56,215 nt of DNA from Sphingomonas sp. Root241. GTDB taxonomy: Bacteria > Pseudomonadota > Alphaproteobacteria > Sphingomonadales > Sphingomonadaceae. Below are positions 1 through 8,249 of the stretch, one piece after another (within the stretch, counting starts at the first letter, position 1; every line of letters begins with the position of its first letter). Below the pieces are notes generated by a model. It made no database searches and was not told the DNA's origin. It worked only from the letters and a program-made list of their open reading frames with translations. Position numbers and translations under genes: made by a program. The stretch spans positions 374,168-430,382 of the forward strand of contig NZ_LMIV01000004.1 of the NCBI RefSeq assembly GCF_001428865.1. Reading direction: 5' to 3'.

Positions 1-168
1 CGCCGTGCGGCTGATGCAGTTCGACGCCTTGTTCATGGCGTTGCTGATCGAGCCGCCGAGCGTGAAGGCGGCCACGGCGATGCCGGTGCCCACGATCGCC
101 AGGATCAGCGCATATTCGGCGGCCGAAGCGCCACTGGTGTCCATCAGAAGATTCTTGATCGTCGTCAT
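1..168 (-). CDS. flp: Flp/Fap-type pilin, copy 2 (partial, cut by window edge)
   Basis: Major pilin subunit of a type IVb (Flp/Tad) pilus. Translation from the ATG at 168 gives a short leader ending in Gly (TSG) followed by ASAAEY. This matches the class IVb prepilin cleavage site, with Glu at +5 and Tyr at +6, and is followed by one hydrophobic helix. The visible 56 residues are identical to the neighbouring copy at 242-427. A purine-rich RBS (AGGAAAGGAAA) lies just upstream. The gene continues left of base 1, so its C-terminus is not seen. It is transcribed leftwards together with the upstream copy, and the Tad assembly genes would be expected beyond the window edge. Confidence 0.85.
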   Translation of the reverse strand, partial: MTTIKNLLMDTSGASAAEYALILAIVGTGIAVAAFTLGGSISNAMNKASNCISRTA

Positions 169-241
169 GGTGATTTCCTTTCCTGTGCCGGGACCAGCCC
201 GGTCCGGAATGGCGGGGCGCCGCAAGGGCGCCCCGTCGGGA

Positions 242-427
242 TCAGCAGGCCGTGCTGCTCGCCGTGCGGCTGATGCAGTTCGACGCCTTGTTCATGGCGT
301 TGCTGATCGAGCCGCCGAGCGTGAAGGCGGCCACGGCGATGCCGGTGCCCACGATCGCCAGGATGAGTGCGTATTCGGCGGCCGAAGCGCCGCTGGTATC
401 CATCAGAAGGTTCTTGATCGTCGTCAT
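242..427 (-). CDS. flp: Flp/Fap-type pilin, copy 1
   Basis: A 61-residue class IVb prepilin that assembles into an adhesive Flp/Tad pilus after cleavage by a TadV-type peptidase. The leader MTTIKNLLMDTSG is followed by ASAAEY and a hydrophobic alpha-helix of about 22 residues, with two Cys near the C-terminus (NCIS and the terminal TAC). ATG at 427 is preferred over the GTG one codon upstream because the GGGGA element then lies at normal distance. It is the first of two tandem copies. The AT-rich stretch to its right is the likely promoter region. Confidence 0.88.
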   Translation of the reverse strand: MTTIKNLLMDTSGASAAEYALILAIVGTGIAVAAFTLGGSISNAMNKASNCISRTASSTAC

Positions 428-916
428 CACAATTCCCCAAACCCCGCCGGAAGAAGACCCCCCGGCCTATGCCCATTCCAAAGCGACGTCGGGAGCGATG
501 GACGCTGGTCTTTTCGCCAGCTGCGCCGGAGCATCCAAAAGCCCGAAAGGCCCGATACGCCTGGATTGCAATCCGACAGGGAACCCAACTGACAACCAAG
601 TCAATAACGCTTTATTTAATGTTTAATTTCCGTGACTTAGCGCTAATTTGCGTTAACTATGATTGAATTTATCCTGTAAAAACAGATATATAGCCTGTAT
701 CACCTCCATAACCGATGCGTTCCGTTAACCATCCAGAATCGCTGAAAAAATGTGTCATTCGAGACAAGGGTTATAATCGTTATATCCTTTGACATACATA
801 TTCATGGACCGCTCCGGTTATATACCTAGGCCGTTTTATCCCATAACTTCCAGGTTACAGTCTGTTTTCCACGATTAACCAGATTCGGCCTTGCCGGGGG
901 CGACTCGGGCGATAGA
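428..916. other. AT-rich intergenic region between flp and the membrane-protein operon
   Basis: No convincing gene on either strand. Bases of about 600-850 are clearly richer in A+T than the rest of the window (runs such as TTTATTTAATGTTTAATTT), as expected for promoters. It must carry the leftward flp promoter and probably the rightward promoter for the gene at 917. I could not fix -35/-10 boxes with confidence. The short reading frames here have no good RBS and are mostly shadows. Confidence 0.5.
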
Positions 917-2443
917 GTGAGTCGCGATTGGAGGGGGCTCCATTTCGCGGAATCTTGGGGGATCGAAGTGGAGCGGCCGCAGGTCACCGGGCCTGATCTT
1001 TCCGGAACCACCTTCGTGCTTGCGGCGAGCTTCGCCGCCTTCGCCATTGTCGTCGTCCTGTCGTCCGCGCTCGCCGACGGGGATACCGGCTGGCACATTG
1101 CGACCGGGGCGTGGATCGTCGCGCACTGCGCCGTCCCGCAGGCCGACCCCTTCTCGTTCACGGCGCGCGGCCAGCCCTGGGTGGCGCATGAATGGCTGTC
1201 CGAAGTGGCGATGTATGCGGCCTGGCGCTGGGGCGGCTGGAGCGGGCTGATCCTGCTGTTCGGCGCGGCGGCGGCCGCACTCTATGCCATCATCGCGCTC
1301 CATCTGCTTCGTTGGCAGCGGCTCGGTGGGGCGGCGCTGATGCTGCTCTATCTGTCGCTCGGGCTCGCGCAGTCCGTGCTCGCGCGCCCGCACCTGCTCG
1401 CGCTGCCGATGCTCGCCGGGTGGCTGGTCGCTTTGCTTCGTGCACGCGAGCGCGAGCGCGCGCCCCCGCTGGCGCTCGCATCGCTGATGCTCGTCTGGGC
1501 CAATGCACATGGCAGCTTCGTGTTCGGGCTGGCACTCGCTGGCGGGTTCGGCCTCGAGGCGCTCGTCACCGCGCCGGCGGACAACCGAATGAAGGTGGTT
1601 CGCGACTGGGGCCTGTTCGGTGCGGCATGCCTGGTCGCCGCCTTGCTGACGCCGGGCGGGATCGGCGGCCTGTTATACCCGTTCTACGTCAACCACCTGA
1701 GCCTGCTCGCTTATATCGCCGAATGGCAGCCGGCGCGATTCGGCGGGGCGTCGGCCCTCGAAGTCCTATTTCTCTCGGGCCTGTTCTTCCTGTTCTTCCG
1801 TCCGACGCGCATTCCGGTCCTGCGATTGCTCATCCTGCTCGTGGCGCTGCACCTGACGCTGGACCATGTCCGCAACCAGATGGTGCTGGTCACGCTCGCC
1901 GTGATCCTGCTCGCCGAGCCGCTCGGCCGGGCATGGGCCGATGGCGCGGACCGGCCCCGCCCGGCGATACTCCCGCAGGTCTGGACCGCGCGGCTCGCGC
2001 TCGCGCCGCTCCTGATCGTCGGGCTGCTGCTGTTCGCCGGCACGGCTGCGTGGCGACTGATCGCGCCGTTCGACCGGACCGACAGCTACGGCGTGCCGAT
2101 CACGGCGCTCCGGCATGTCCCGCCCGAGTTGCGGCGCCAACCGGTCTTCAACGAATACAGCTTCGGCGGGCTGCTCATATTCGATGGCATCGCACCGTTC
2201 ATCGATGGCCGATCGGACATGTACGGCGACGATTTCACTGCCCGTTACTACAAGATCTCCAGGGGTGATGCTGGAACCTGGCGTGAGGCCGATGCCCGCT
2301 GGAAGTTCGGCTGGACGATCCTGCCGCCCGACAACGCATTGGTGCCTGTGCTCGACAAGGAGCGGGGATGGCGGCGGCTCCATGCCGATAAATGGGCAGT
2401 GATCCACGTCCGCGACCGCCCCGCGACCGCACCGCTTCGATGA
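917..2443 (+). CDS. Polytopic membrane protein, probable GT-C-type glycosyltransferase
   Basis: A 508-residue protein with about ten hydrophobic segments. The first periplasmic loop carries DGDTGWHIATG, followed by PFSFTARGQPWVAHEWL. An acidic motif in the first loop is typical of lipid-linked-sugar-dependent GT-C transferases, but I cannot name the family. The C-terminal soluble part (from about residue 385) contains FNEYSFGGLL and FIDGRSDMYGD. It starts at GTG 917; a later GTG at 968 is an alternative. The stop overlaps the next start by ATGA, so the two genes are translationally coupled and probably act in the same envelope-glycan or protein-glycosylation step. Substrate unknown. Confidence 0.6.
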   Translation: MSRDWRGLHFAESWGIEVERPQVTGPDLSGTTFVLAASFAAFAIVVVLSSALADGDTGWHIATGAWIVAHCAVPQADPFSFTARGQPWVAHEWLSEVAMYAAWRWGGWSGLILLFGAAAAALYAIIALHLLRWQRLGGAALMLLYLSLGLAQSVLARPHLLALPMLAGWLVALLRARERERAPPLALASLMLVWANAHGSFVFGLALAGGFGLEALVTAPADNRMKVVRDWGLFGAACLVAALLTPGGIGGLLYPFYVNHLSLLAYIAEWQPARFGGASALEVLFLSGLFFLFFRPTRIPVLRLLILLVALHLTLDHVRNQMVLVTLAVILLAEPLGRAWADGADRPRPAILPQVWTARLALAPLLIVGLLLFAGTAAWRLIAPFDRTDSYGVPITALRHVPPELRRQPVFNEYSFGGLLIFDGIAPFIDGRSDMYGDDFTARYYKISRGDAGTWREADARWKFGWTILPPDNALVPVLDKERGWRRLHADKWAVIHVRDRPATAPLR

Positions 2444-3597
2444 ACGCGCCGTCGCCGGTTTCGATCGGGATGCGCGAATGGCTGCGCGCGAATTCGCGCA
2501 CGGCGCTCCAGATCGGGCTCTCCACGCTTCTGGTCTACGGTCTGTGCTGGCCGATCGTCGCGCCGGACTTGCCCGAATTCTTCTATCCGTGGATCGACCA
2601 CATCCTGTCGGCGGGCCGGATCAAGGCCTTCGCGGTCCCCTTCAGCAACTACACGCCGCCCTATCTGTATTTGCTGTCCGCGGCGTCGCTGGTGACCACC
2701 AATCCGCTGGCGATCGTCAAGTCGCTGGCGCTGCTGTCGGTGCTCGCGGCCGCCTTCGCGGTACGTCGGCTGATCGGTCGGCGGCCCTTCGCCAACGAGG
2801 CGGTGCTGCTGCTCGCGTTGTTGCCGAGCGTGATGACCAATGCTGCGATATACGGCCAATGCGACGGTTATTGGGCTGCCGCCTGTGTCATGGCGACAGT
2901 CTCGGCGGTCGATGCGCGGCCACGTGCGATGCTCGTCTGGTTCGGCATCGGCCTTGCGTTCAAGCTGCAGGCGATGTTCCTTGCGCCGTTCGTGCTCGTC
3001 ATACTCCTGCGGCACAGGCTACGCCTGATCGAGTGGCCGATCCCGCTGGCGATCTATGCACTGGCGATGCTTCCGGCGTGGCTGGCCGGCTGGCCCGCCG
3101 CCGATCTGGCAGTGATCTACCTGCGGCAAGGTGCCTATTTCAACACGATCGGAACCGCTCCCGGCCCCTGGGCTATCGTCGCGGCATTTCATGCGCGGGA
3201 GCCATTGGCGATATTCGCGCTGGGTTATGCTGCGGCAGCGATCGCGGCCGTCTCCTATGTCGCGGTCTTCGCGCGCAGGCGCCTCGATCCGATGATGACG
3301 ATGCGCATCGCTCTGCTGTCGGCAATGATGGTCCCCTATCTCCTGCCGAAGATGCACGAGCGCTATCTCCTGCTCGCCGATCTGTTGTCGTTCGCAATTG
3401 CAATCATCGCGCGCGATCGCCGATCGGTGCAGATTTTCCTCGCCTGCCAGCTCGCCTCGACGATCGCGATCGTCGGATCGATGTCCGATTTCCTGTATGT
3501 AGTTGCGGCAAGCGCGGTTCCGGCCACCGTGGCGATTGCGCTGTTGCTGCTCCAGCTCCGCGCAGACCCGGCTCAGGCAGGCACGCGCCAGCGATAG
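2440..3597 (+). CDS. Polytopic membrane protein, GT87/DUF2029-like mannosyltransferase family
   Basis: 385 residues, with about nine to ten transmembrane helices. Motifs FYPWIDHILSAG, FSNYTPPYLYLL, IYGQCDGYWAA and GIGLAFKLQAMFLAP resemble GT-C glycosyltransferases of the GT87/DUF2029 group, which use polyprenyl-phosphate sugars and work at the periplasmic face of the inner membrane. KMHERYLL near the C-terminus fits the same group. ATG 2440 overlaps the stop of the preceding gene (ATGA), so I prefer it to the upstream in-frame start at 2392. The 3' end overlaps the convergent gene by 25 bases. Donor and acceptor cannot be told from sequence. Confidence 0.62.
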   Translation: MNAPSPVSIGMREWLRANSRTALQIGLSTLLVYGLCWPIVAPDLPEFFYPWIDHILSAGRIKAFAVPFSNYTPPYLYLLSAASLVTTNPLAIVKSLALLSVLAAAFAVRRLIGRRPFANEAVLLLALLPSVMTNAAIYGQCDGYWAAACVMATVSAVDARPRAMLVWFGIGLAFKLQAMFLAPFVLVILLRHRLRLIEWPIPLAIYALAMLPAWLAGWPAADLAVIYLRQGAYFNTIGTAPGPWAIVAAFHAREPLAIFALGYAAAAIAAVSYVAVFARRRLDPMMTMRIALLSAMMVPYLLPKMHERYLLLADLLSFAIAIIARDRRSVQIFLACQLASTIAIVGSMSDFLYVVAASAVPATVAIALLLLQLRADPAQAGTRQR

Positions 3598-4364
3598 GTC
3601 AGGTTCACGCGGCGCGACAGCAGCAGATAGGGCAGCCAGAGGGCGACGCTGATCAGCACTTTCTTCAGATTGCCCTCGAGCATGTCCGCCAGCGAGGCGC
3701 CGACCGGTCCGGGCAGATCGGCGACATGGGCCATCGCGCGCGCGATGCAGATCTGCATCAGGACGTCGATCACCCACACGCCGGCGAGAAAGCGGGGGAA
3801 GACCGGGACATGGCGCAATGCGAGGACGAACGCGAAGGCGTAAAGGCCAGACAGGAAGACGAGATCGACGAACATCATCATGTAGAGCATGCGGAACCAG
3901 TCGGGCGCCATTCCGCCCAGTGCCGGCATTCCCGCGAGGAACTCGAACGTGCGGAAGGGCACGTTGATCAGAATTCCGATCAGCAGCGAGGCCATGAACC
4001 CGCCGGCACCGAACAAGGGCAGCGATCGCGCGGTCACTGCGTCGATGCGCCGCCAGCGGCCGAACTGCGCGAGCCGTCCGGTCGGCTGGGGGACGAACGC
4101 GCCGGACGGGAAGGCGCGCAGGCCGAAGAAGATCGTCACGATCGGCGCCACGATCACGAGAAGATAGGGCAGGGCATTCCGGATCGCATCGAGCGGAGTC
4201 ATGATAGGCGTCGCGGCATAGGCCAGCCGCAAGCCTGCGGCGAAGCTCACCAGAACCACCCAGAAGATCATCAGGCGCGGCAAGCCGACTTCCAGCTTGC
4301 TCACCAGCGCCAAACTGCGCGCGCCGAGATGGCGTCTGATCGGCAGGCTGCTCAGGCGATCCAT
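3573..4364 (-). CDS. DUF2569-like integral membrane protein
   Basis: 263 residues with roughly six hydrophobic segments. The C-terminal half (about residues 120-245: a GFM..LLIGILIN helix, then RMLYMMMFVDLVFLSGLY, then a WVIDVLMQ helix) looks like the DUF2569 membrane domain, whose function is unknown. It is transcribed towards the glycosyltransferase-like gene, and the two overlap tail to tail, which is unusual but plausible in a compact genome. The intergenic stretch 4365-4573 is shared with the divergent GH39 gene and must hold both promoters. Confidence 0.55.
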   Translation of the reverse strand: MDRLSSLPIRRHLGARSLALVSKLEVGLPRLMIFWVVLVSFAAGLRLAYAATPIMTPLDAIRNALPYLLVIVAPIVTIFFGLRAFPSGAFVPQPTGRLAQFGRWRRIDAVTARSLPLFGAGGFMASLLIGILINVPFRTFEFLAGMPALGGMAPDWFRMLYMMMFVDLVFLSGLYAFAFVLALRHVPVFPRFLAGVWVIDVLMQICIARAMAHVADLPGPVGASLADMLEGNLKKVLISVALWLPYLLLSRRVNLTYRWRVPA

Positions 4365-4573
4365 GCGTGCGCGTTCCTCGTACCGCCCGTATCGCCGGCA
4401 TTATGCCGTCGGAAGCGTTGACGCCACGTAAAGGTTCCCTTGGCCGGAGCGGAGGGGGTCACATTCTCTTGCTTGGTTGCAATCCTGCAGTCACCCACTG
4501 GCGGGCGTTCGGATAGCTGCTAATTGATCCTCCGAAGCCGCCGCTGCGGAACGCTGCTTTGCAAGGGGGAATG

Positions 4574-6307
4574 ATGCGGGCGATAACACGGATCGCGGGC
4601 GGGATCGCGATGATTGCCTTGCTGGCTGGCCCGGCGCTCCCTGTCGCGGCGGCACCGCCGCAAAGCGCGCCGTCCGTCGATGCCTCGGTTCCCGCCAGCA
4701 TCCCCGTCACCATCGAGGTGGATGCTGGTGTCCGGCGCGGTCCGCTCAAGCCCATCTGGCGCTTCTTCGGCGCCGACGAGCCTAATTACGCGACGATGAA
4801 GGACGGCCGGAAGCTGCTCGCCCATCTGGGCGAACTGAAGCCGGGAGCCGTGTATTTCCGCGCGCACAATCTGCTCAACACGGGCGACGGCACGCCGGCG
4901 TTCAAATGGGGCAGCACCAACGCCTATACCGAGAGCGCCGACGGCAAGCCGGTCTATGACTGGACGGTGGTCGACCGGATCATCGATACCTATCGTGCGC
5001 GCGGCGTCAGGCCCTATCTCCAGATCGGCTTCATGCCCGAAGCGCTGTCTTCGGCACCGGCGGGGACGCCGTATCAACACAGCTGGCGTCCCGGCTTCGC
5101 CTACCACCTCATCGCCGGGGCTTGGAACGCGCCGCCCAGGGATTACGGCAAATGGGCGGAACTCGTCTATCAATGGACGAAGCACAACGTTGAACGTTAC
5201 GGCCGCGAAGAAGTCGAAAGCTGGTATTTCGAGGTCTGGAACGAGCCCAACGGACCATCCTATTGGACGGGCACGCAGGAAGAGTTCAACAAGCTCCACG
5301 ACTATGCGATCGATGCCGTTCGCCGGGCGCTTCCCACTGCACGCGTGGGCGGACCCGACGTCGCCGGATCGGGCGGCGTGTTCATGGACACGTTCCTCGC
5401 CCATGTCGCGCGCGGCACCAATCACGCCACGGGCAGGATCGGCACGCCGACCGATTTCCTCGCCTTCCACGCCAAGGGGCAGCCGAGCTTCGTCGACGGG
5501 CACGTCCGCATGGGGATCGCGACGCATCTGAAGGGCGTGAGCAACGGCTTCGCCAAGATCGCGGCCGTGCCCGAACTGGCGAGCAAGCCGATCGTCATCG
5601 GCGAAAGCGATCCCGAGGGGTGTGCCGCCTGCCCCGGTCCGCAGAACGCCTATCGCAACGGCACGATGTATTCGAGCTACACCGCCGCGAGCTTCGCGCG
5701 GATCTGGGATCTCGCCGACCAGCACAAGGTGAACCTCGAAGGGGCGCTCACCTGGGCCTTCACCTTCGAGGACCAGCCTTGGTTTGCCGGCTATCGCCAG
5801 CTCGCCACCAACGGCATCGACTTGCCCGTCCTCAACGTGTTCCGGCTGTTCGCTCAGCTGGGCGACACGCGCGTCGCAGCACGGAGCAGCGGCCAGATCC
5901 CGCTCGCCACCATGATGGAGGCGGGCGTGCGCGATGCTCCCGACATCGGCACGATCGCCACCACGACTGCCGACGGGAAGCTGGCGATCCTCATCTGGTA
6001 TTATCATGACGACGATCTTGCCGGCCCCGACGCCGCCATCCGCGTGAATCTGGCGGGGCTGGGCCGCGGCAAGAGCCGCCAATTGACAGAGTGGCTGGTC
6101 GACGAGAGCCATGCCAATGCCTTCAGCGCATGGAAGGCGATGGGGTCTCCGCAATCGCCCGACGCCGCCCAATATGCCGCGCTGGAGAAGGCCTCCCAGC
6201 TCGCGCCGGCGGGGCCGGCCCGTGCCGTCACGGTCGATGGCGGGCGAGCAAGCGTGGAGGTGACTCTGCGTCGGCAAGGCGTCGCCCTGCTCGTCCTGGG
6301 AGATTGA
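4574..6307 (+). CDS. Secreted GH39-family glycoside hydrolase (beta-xylosidase-like)
   Basis: 577 residues. A Sec signal peptide (hydrophobic core IAMIALLAGPAL, cleavage near VAA-AP) sends it to the periplasm. The (beta/alpha)8 core of clan GH-A is seen: acid/base Glu224 in WYFEVWNEPN and probable nucleophile Glu344 in VIGESDPEG. Family GH39 contains beta-D-xylosidases, alpha-L-iduronidases and others, so the substrate is open. Two ATGs stand in tandem (4571, 4574); AAGGGGGA at 4563-4570 favours the second. It stands alone between a divergent membrane-protein gene and unrelated genes, with no transporter next to it. Confidence 0.8.
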   Translation: MRAITRIAGGIAMIALLAGPALPVAAAPPQSAPSVDASVPASIPVTIEVDAGVRRGPLKPIWRFFGADEPNYATMKDGRKLLAHLGELKPGAVYFRAHNLLNTGDGTPAFKWGSTNAYTESADGKPVYDWTVVDRIIDTYRARGVRPYLQIGFMPEALSSAPAGTPYQHSWRPGFAYHLIAGAWNAPPRDYGKWAELVYQWTKHNVERYGREEVESWYFEVWNEPNGPSYWTGTQEEFNKLHDYAIDAVRRALPTARVGGPDVAGSGGVFMDTFLAHVARGTNHATGRIGTPTDFLAFHAKGQPSFVDGHVRMGIATHLKGVSNGFAKIAAVPELASKPIVIGESDPEGCAACPGPQNAYRNGTMYSSYTAASFARIWDLADQHKVNLEGALTWAFTFEDQPWFAGYRQLATNGIDLPVLNVFRLFAQLGDTRVAARSSGQIPLATMMEAGVRDAPDIGTIATTTADGKLAILIWYYHDDDLAGPDAAIRVNLAGLGRGKSRQLTEWLVDESHANAFSAWKAMGSPQSPDAAQYAALEKASQLAPAGPARAVTVDGGRASVEVTLRRQGVALLVLGD

Positions 6308-6439
6308 GCGGGGAACGCATGCGATCTGCTAACGGGGAGAGCCGTGCACGACCCTCCCCGGCAACCGCAAGCCTGTACCTCGGTCACACGGCGAATATCT
6401 GCGATTTTCATGAACCGGAGATGAGTACTAACCTAAGTT

Positions 6440-6458
6440 GTTTTCCGCGGCGGAAAAC
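6440..6458. promoter_or_regulatory. 19-base perfect palindrome in an intergenic region
   Basis: Arms GTTTTCCGC and GCGGAAAAC around a single central G (6449), in the roughly 270-base gap after the GH39 gene. It could be a dimeric operator or a short hairpin. There is no T-run after it, so a classical terminator is unlikely. Confidence 0.4.
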
Positions 6459-6574
6459 CCCGGGAGCCGAATGGGGGCTCGTCCCACTTCACGTTCCGGC
6501 GCTTCCCGCTTCCTTGGTCGGCGAGGCGCACTATTGTGCCTGCACTCGGTGTTTCAGACAGAGGAACCAGTCAC

Positions 6575-6937
6575 GTGACGGGCAGGAGAGAGTACAGCGA
6601 AGCGGAAAGACGGGAGAGGCGGCAGATTGCGCTGGATGAGCGGACCTGCCGCCTGATCTGCCCGGTCGCCGCCGCGCTGGTCGGCGTCTGTCTGACCGGC
6701 ATAGGCCTCCTCCGGGTGGTGGCAGTCGTCCACGGGCACGAGACGCTCGCCGACGACATCCTCTCGGTGGATGCCGTGCTGTTCCTCATCGCCACCCTCG
6801 CTTCCTATGTCGCGATCCGCAGGCAAGCGCACCGCCGTGTCCATTGGCTCGAACAGATTGCCGACCGCGCCTTCATCGCAGCAATGCTCCTGCTCACCTT
6901 TGCCTGTTTCGTGATCACTTATGCAGTGAGCAAGTGA
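6575..6937 (+). CDS. Small membrane protein of unknown function
   Basis: 120 residues. The N-terminal 25-30 residues are highly charged (RREYSEAERRERRQ), followed by three hydrophobic helices: about 33-52 (VAAALVGVCLTGIGLL), 65-80 (VDAVLFLIATLASYVA) and 100-117 (AAMLLLTFACFVITYAV). GTG 6575 is chosen because GAGGAACC at 6561-6568 is a good RBS at correct spacing. I do not recognise a family. It stands alone ahead of the virJ-like operon. Confidence 0.5.
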   Translation: MTGRREYSEAERRERRQIALDERTCRLICPVAAALVGVCLTGIGLLRVVAVVHGHETLADDILSVDAVLFLIATLASYVAIRRQAHRRVHWLEQIADRAFIAAMLLLTFACFVITYAVSK

Positions 6938-6984
6938 AGGGGCGGGGGCTCGTGAGCGACCCTGGCCGTGCCCGCTTTCCGAAG

Positions 6985-7000
6985 ATGAACTATAGTTCAT
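6985..7000. promoter_or_regulatory. 16-base perfect palindrome upstream of the virJ-like/mprF operon
   Basis: ATGAACTATAGTTCAT is its own reverse complement and sits 28 bases before the first start codon (7028) of the following operon. Such a site is the right size for a dimeric repressor or activator. The regulator is not known. Confidence 0.45.
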
Positions 7001-7027
7001 TCAGCCGCCACCGCTTCGACAGGCGGG

Positions 7028-7810
7028 ATGCGGCAATATCGATGCATGACACGGTCCACGAATCCCCGTCCTCGTGCGCGCTGGCTTCCGGGGACCGGAC
7101 TCAGCTGGTTGTTTATCGTGCTCGCGACGGTGGGCGCCGTTCTGCTGGGCCTCTATGCGGCGGCCGGTTTCTTCGACCGTGATCCGATTCATATGTTCGG
7201 CGCGGGGGGCCGCGGCAAACCCGTAGCGGCAGTGTTCTTCTCCGGGGACATGGGGCTGCGGTTCGGAATGGGGCCTTATATCGCCGACGGGCTCGTCAAG
7301 GTGGGCATTCCTGTTCTCGGCGTTTCTTCCTCAACCGCGTTCGCATCGCATCGCACGCGCGCCGAGACCGACGCGATCGTCGCGAATGCGATCCGGCAGA
7401 CCCTGCAGCAGACGGGCGCGAACCGCATCGTCGTGCTTGGGCAATCCTTTGGCGCGGACATCGTTCGCGTCGGCCTGGCCGACCTGTCGCCGGATCTGCG
7501 CGGCAGGGTCGCCGCCGCCGTGCTGGTGGTGCCGGGTGCGGACGCCTATTTCCACGCCGATCCGTCAGGGTTGAGCTATCGCGGCACCCCCGATGCCGAT
7601 GGTTCCGAAGCGCGGCGCCTCGACTGGCTGCCGCTCACCTGTATCCAGGGTGTAGCCGAGACCGATACGTTGTGCCCTGCACTTGAGATGAAGAATGCCC
7701 GGCGGATTGCACTGCCGGGCGGACATTTCCTGCGCAACGATCATCGTCTGCTCGTGCAGACGATCCTTCGCGAGCTGGGTCCTGTGCTGAAGTTTCAGGA
7801 GCGTTTCTGA
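7028..7810 (+). CDS. VirJ/AcvB-like periplasmic alpha/beta-hydrolase
   Basis: 260 residues. An N-terminal membrane anchor or signal helix (about 25-48) is followed by a VirJ-type hydrolase domain: FFSGDMGL at about 71, nucleophile Ser140 in VLGQSFGAD, an acidic loop, and catalytic His233 in LPGGHFLRND. A Cys pair (205, 216) may form a disulphide. AcvB/VirJ proteins act in the periplasm, and AcvB hydrolyses lysyl-phosphatidylglycerol. The downstream mprF-type synthase in the same operon supports that role here. ATG 7028 has its RBS very close; ATG 7046 is an alternative start. TGATG overlap with the next gene. Confidence 0.78.
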   Translation: MRQYRCMTRSTNPRPRARWLPGTGLSWLFIVLATVGAVLLGLYAAAGFFDRDPIHMFGAGGRGKPVAAVFFSGDMGLRFGMGPYIADGLVKVGIPVLGVSSSTAFASHRTRAETDAIVANAIRQTLQQTGANRIVVLGQSFGADIVRVGLADLSPDLRGRVAAAVLVVPGADAYFHADPSGLSYRGTPDADGSEARRLDWLPLTCIQGVAETDTLCPALEMKNARRIALPGGHFLRNDHRLLVQTILRELGPVLKFQERF

Positions 7811-8244
7811 TGCGGCTTTTCCTTCCCTCCACATTGGCGTTGTGCGTAGCGGCTGCAACGGCCGCCCAGGCCTCCGGGCCCGCGCACACGCCGGCGGCCT
7901 CGACTTCGCGCGATCCGATCTTCGGCTCCTGGACGAACCCCAGCCGCACCATCGTCGTGAAGACCTTGCTTTGCGGCAGCGAGCTGTGCGGTGCGATCGT
8001 CGCTGCCGACGCTGAGGCGCAGAACGACGCACGCGAGGCGGGGGTCGAACACCTCATCGGCACCGAATTGCTGCAAAATTATCGAAAGACCGGGAGCGGC
8101 CGCTGGACGGGAACGGTCTTCGTTCCCGACATGGCCCGAAGCTTCACGTCGCACATCGTTCAGCGCTCGCCCGATGTGCTCCGCATTTCCGGATGCATTT
8201 TGGGAGGCCTGATCTGCAAGTCGCAGGACTGGACACGCATCTGA
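7810..8244 (+). CDS. DUF2147-family secreted protein
   Basis: 144 residues with a signal peptide (LALCVAAATAAQA). The mature part reads DPIFGSWTNPSRTIVVKT, then CGSELCGAIV, and ends CILGGLICKSQDWTRI. This is the DUF2147 pattern, a small beta-barrel-like periplasmic domain with conserved Cys and W residues whose function is not known. Its start overlaps the stop of the virJ-like gene by one base, and its end is five bases before mprF, so all three are one operon. By context it may accompany lipid aminoacylation. Confidence 0.72.
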   Translation: MRLFLPSTLALCVAAATAAQASGPAHTPAASTSRDPIFGSWTNPSRTIVVKTLLCGSELCGAIVAADAEAQNDAREAGVEHLIGTELLQNYRKTGSGRWTGTVFVPDMARSFTSHIVQRSPDVLRISGCILGGLICKSQDWTRI

Positions 8245-8249
8245 GTGCG

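Larger units (their letters stand above)
1..427. repeat. Tandem duplication of the flp pilin gene
   Basis: Bases 1-168 align without gaps to 260-427 (offset 259). I count six substitutions, all within the 5' (N-terminal) third of the gene and all synonymous; the other roughly 107 bases are identical. The pattern suggests duplication with later gene conversion or strong purifying selection. Confidence 0.85.
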
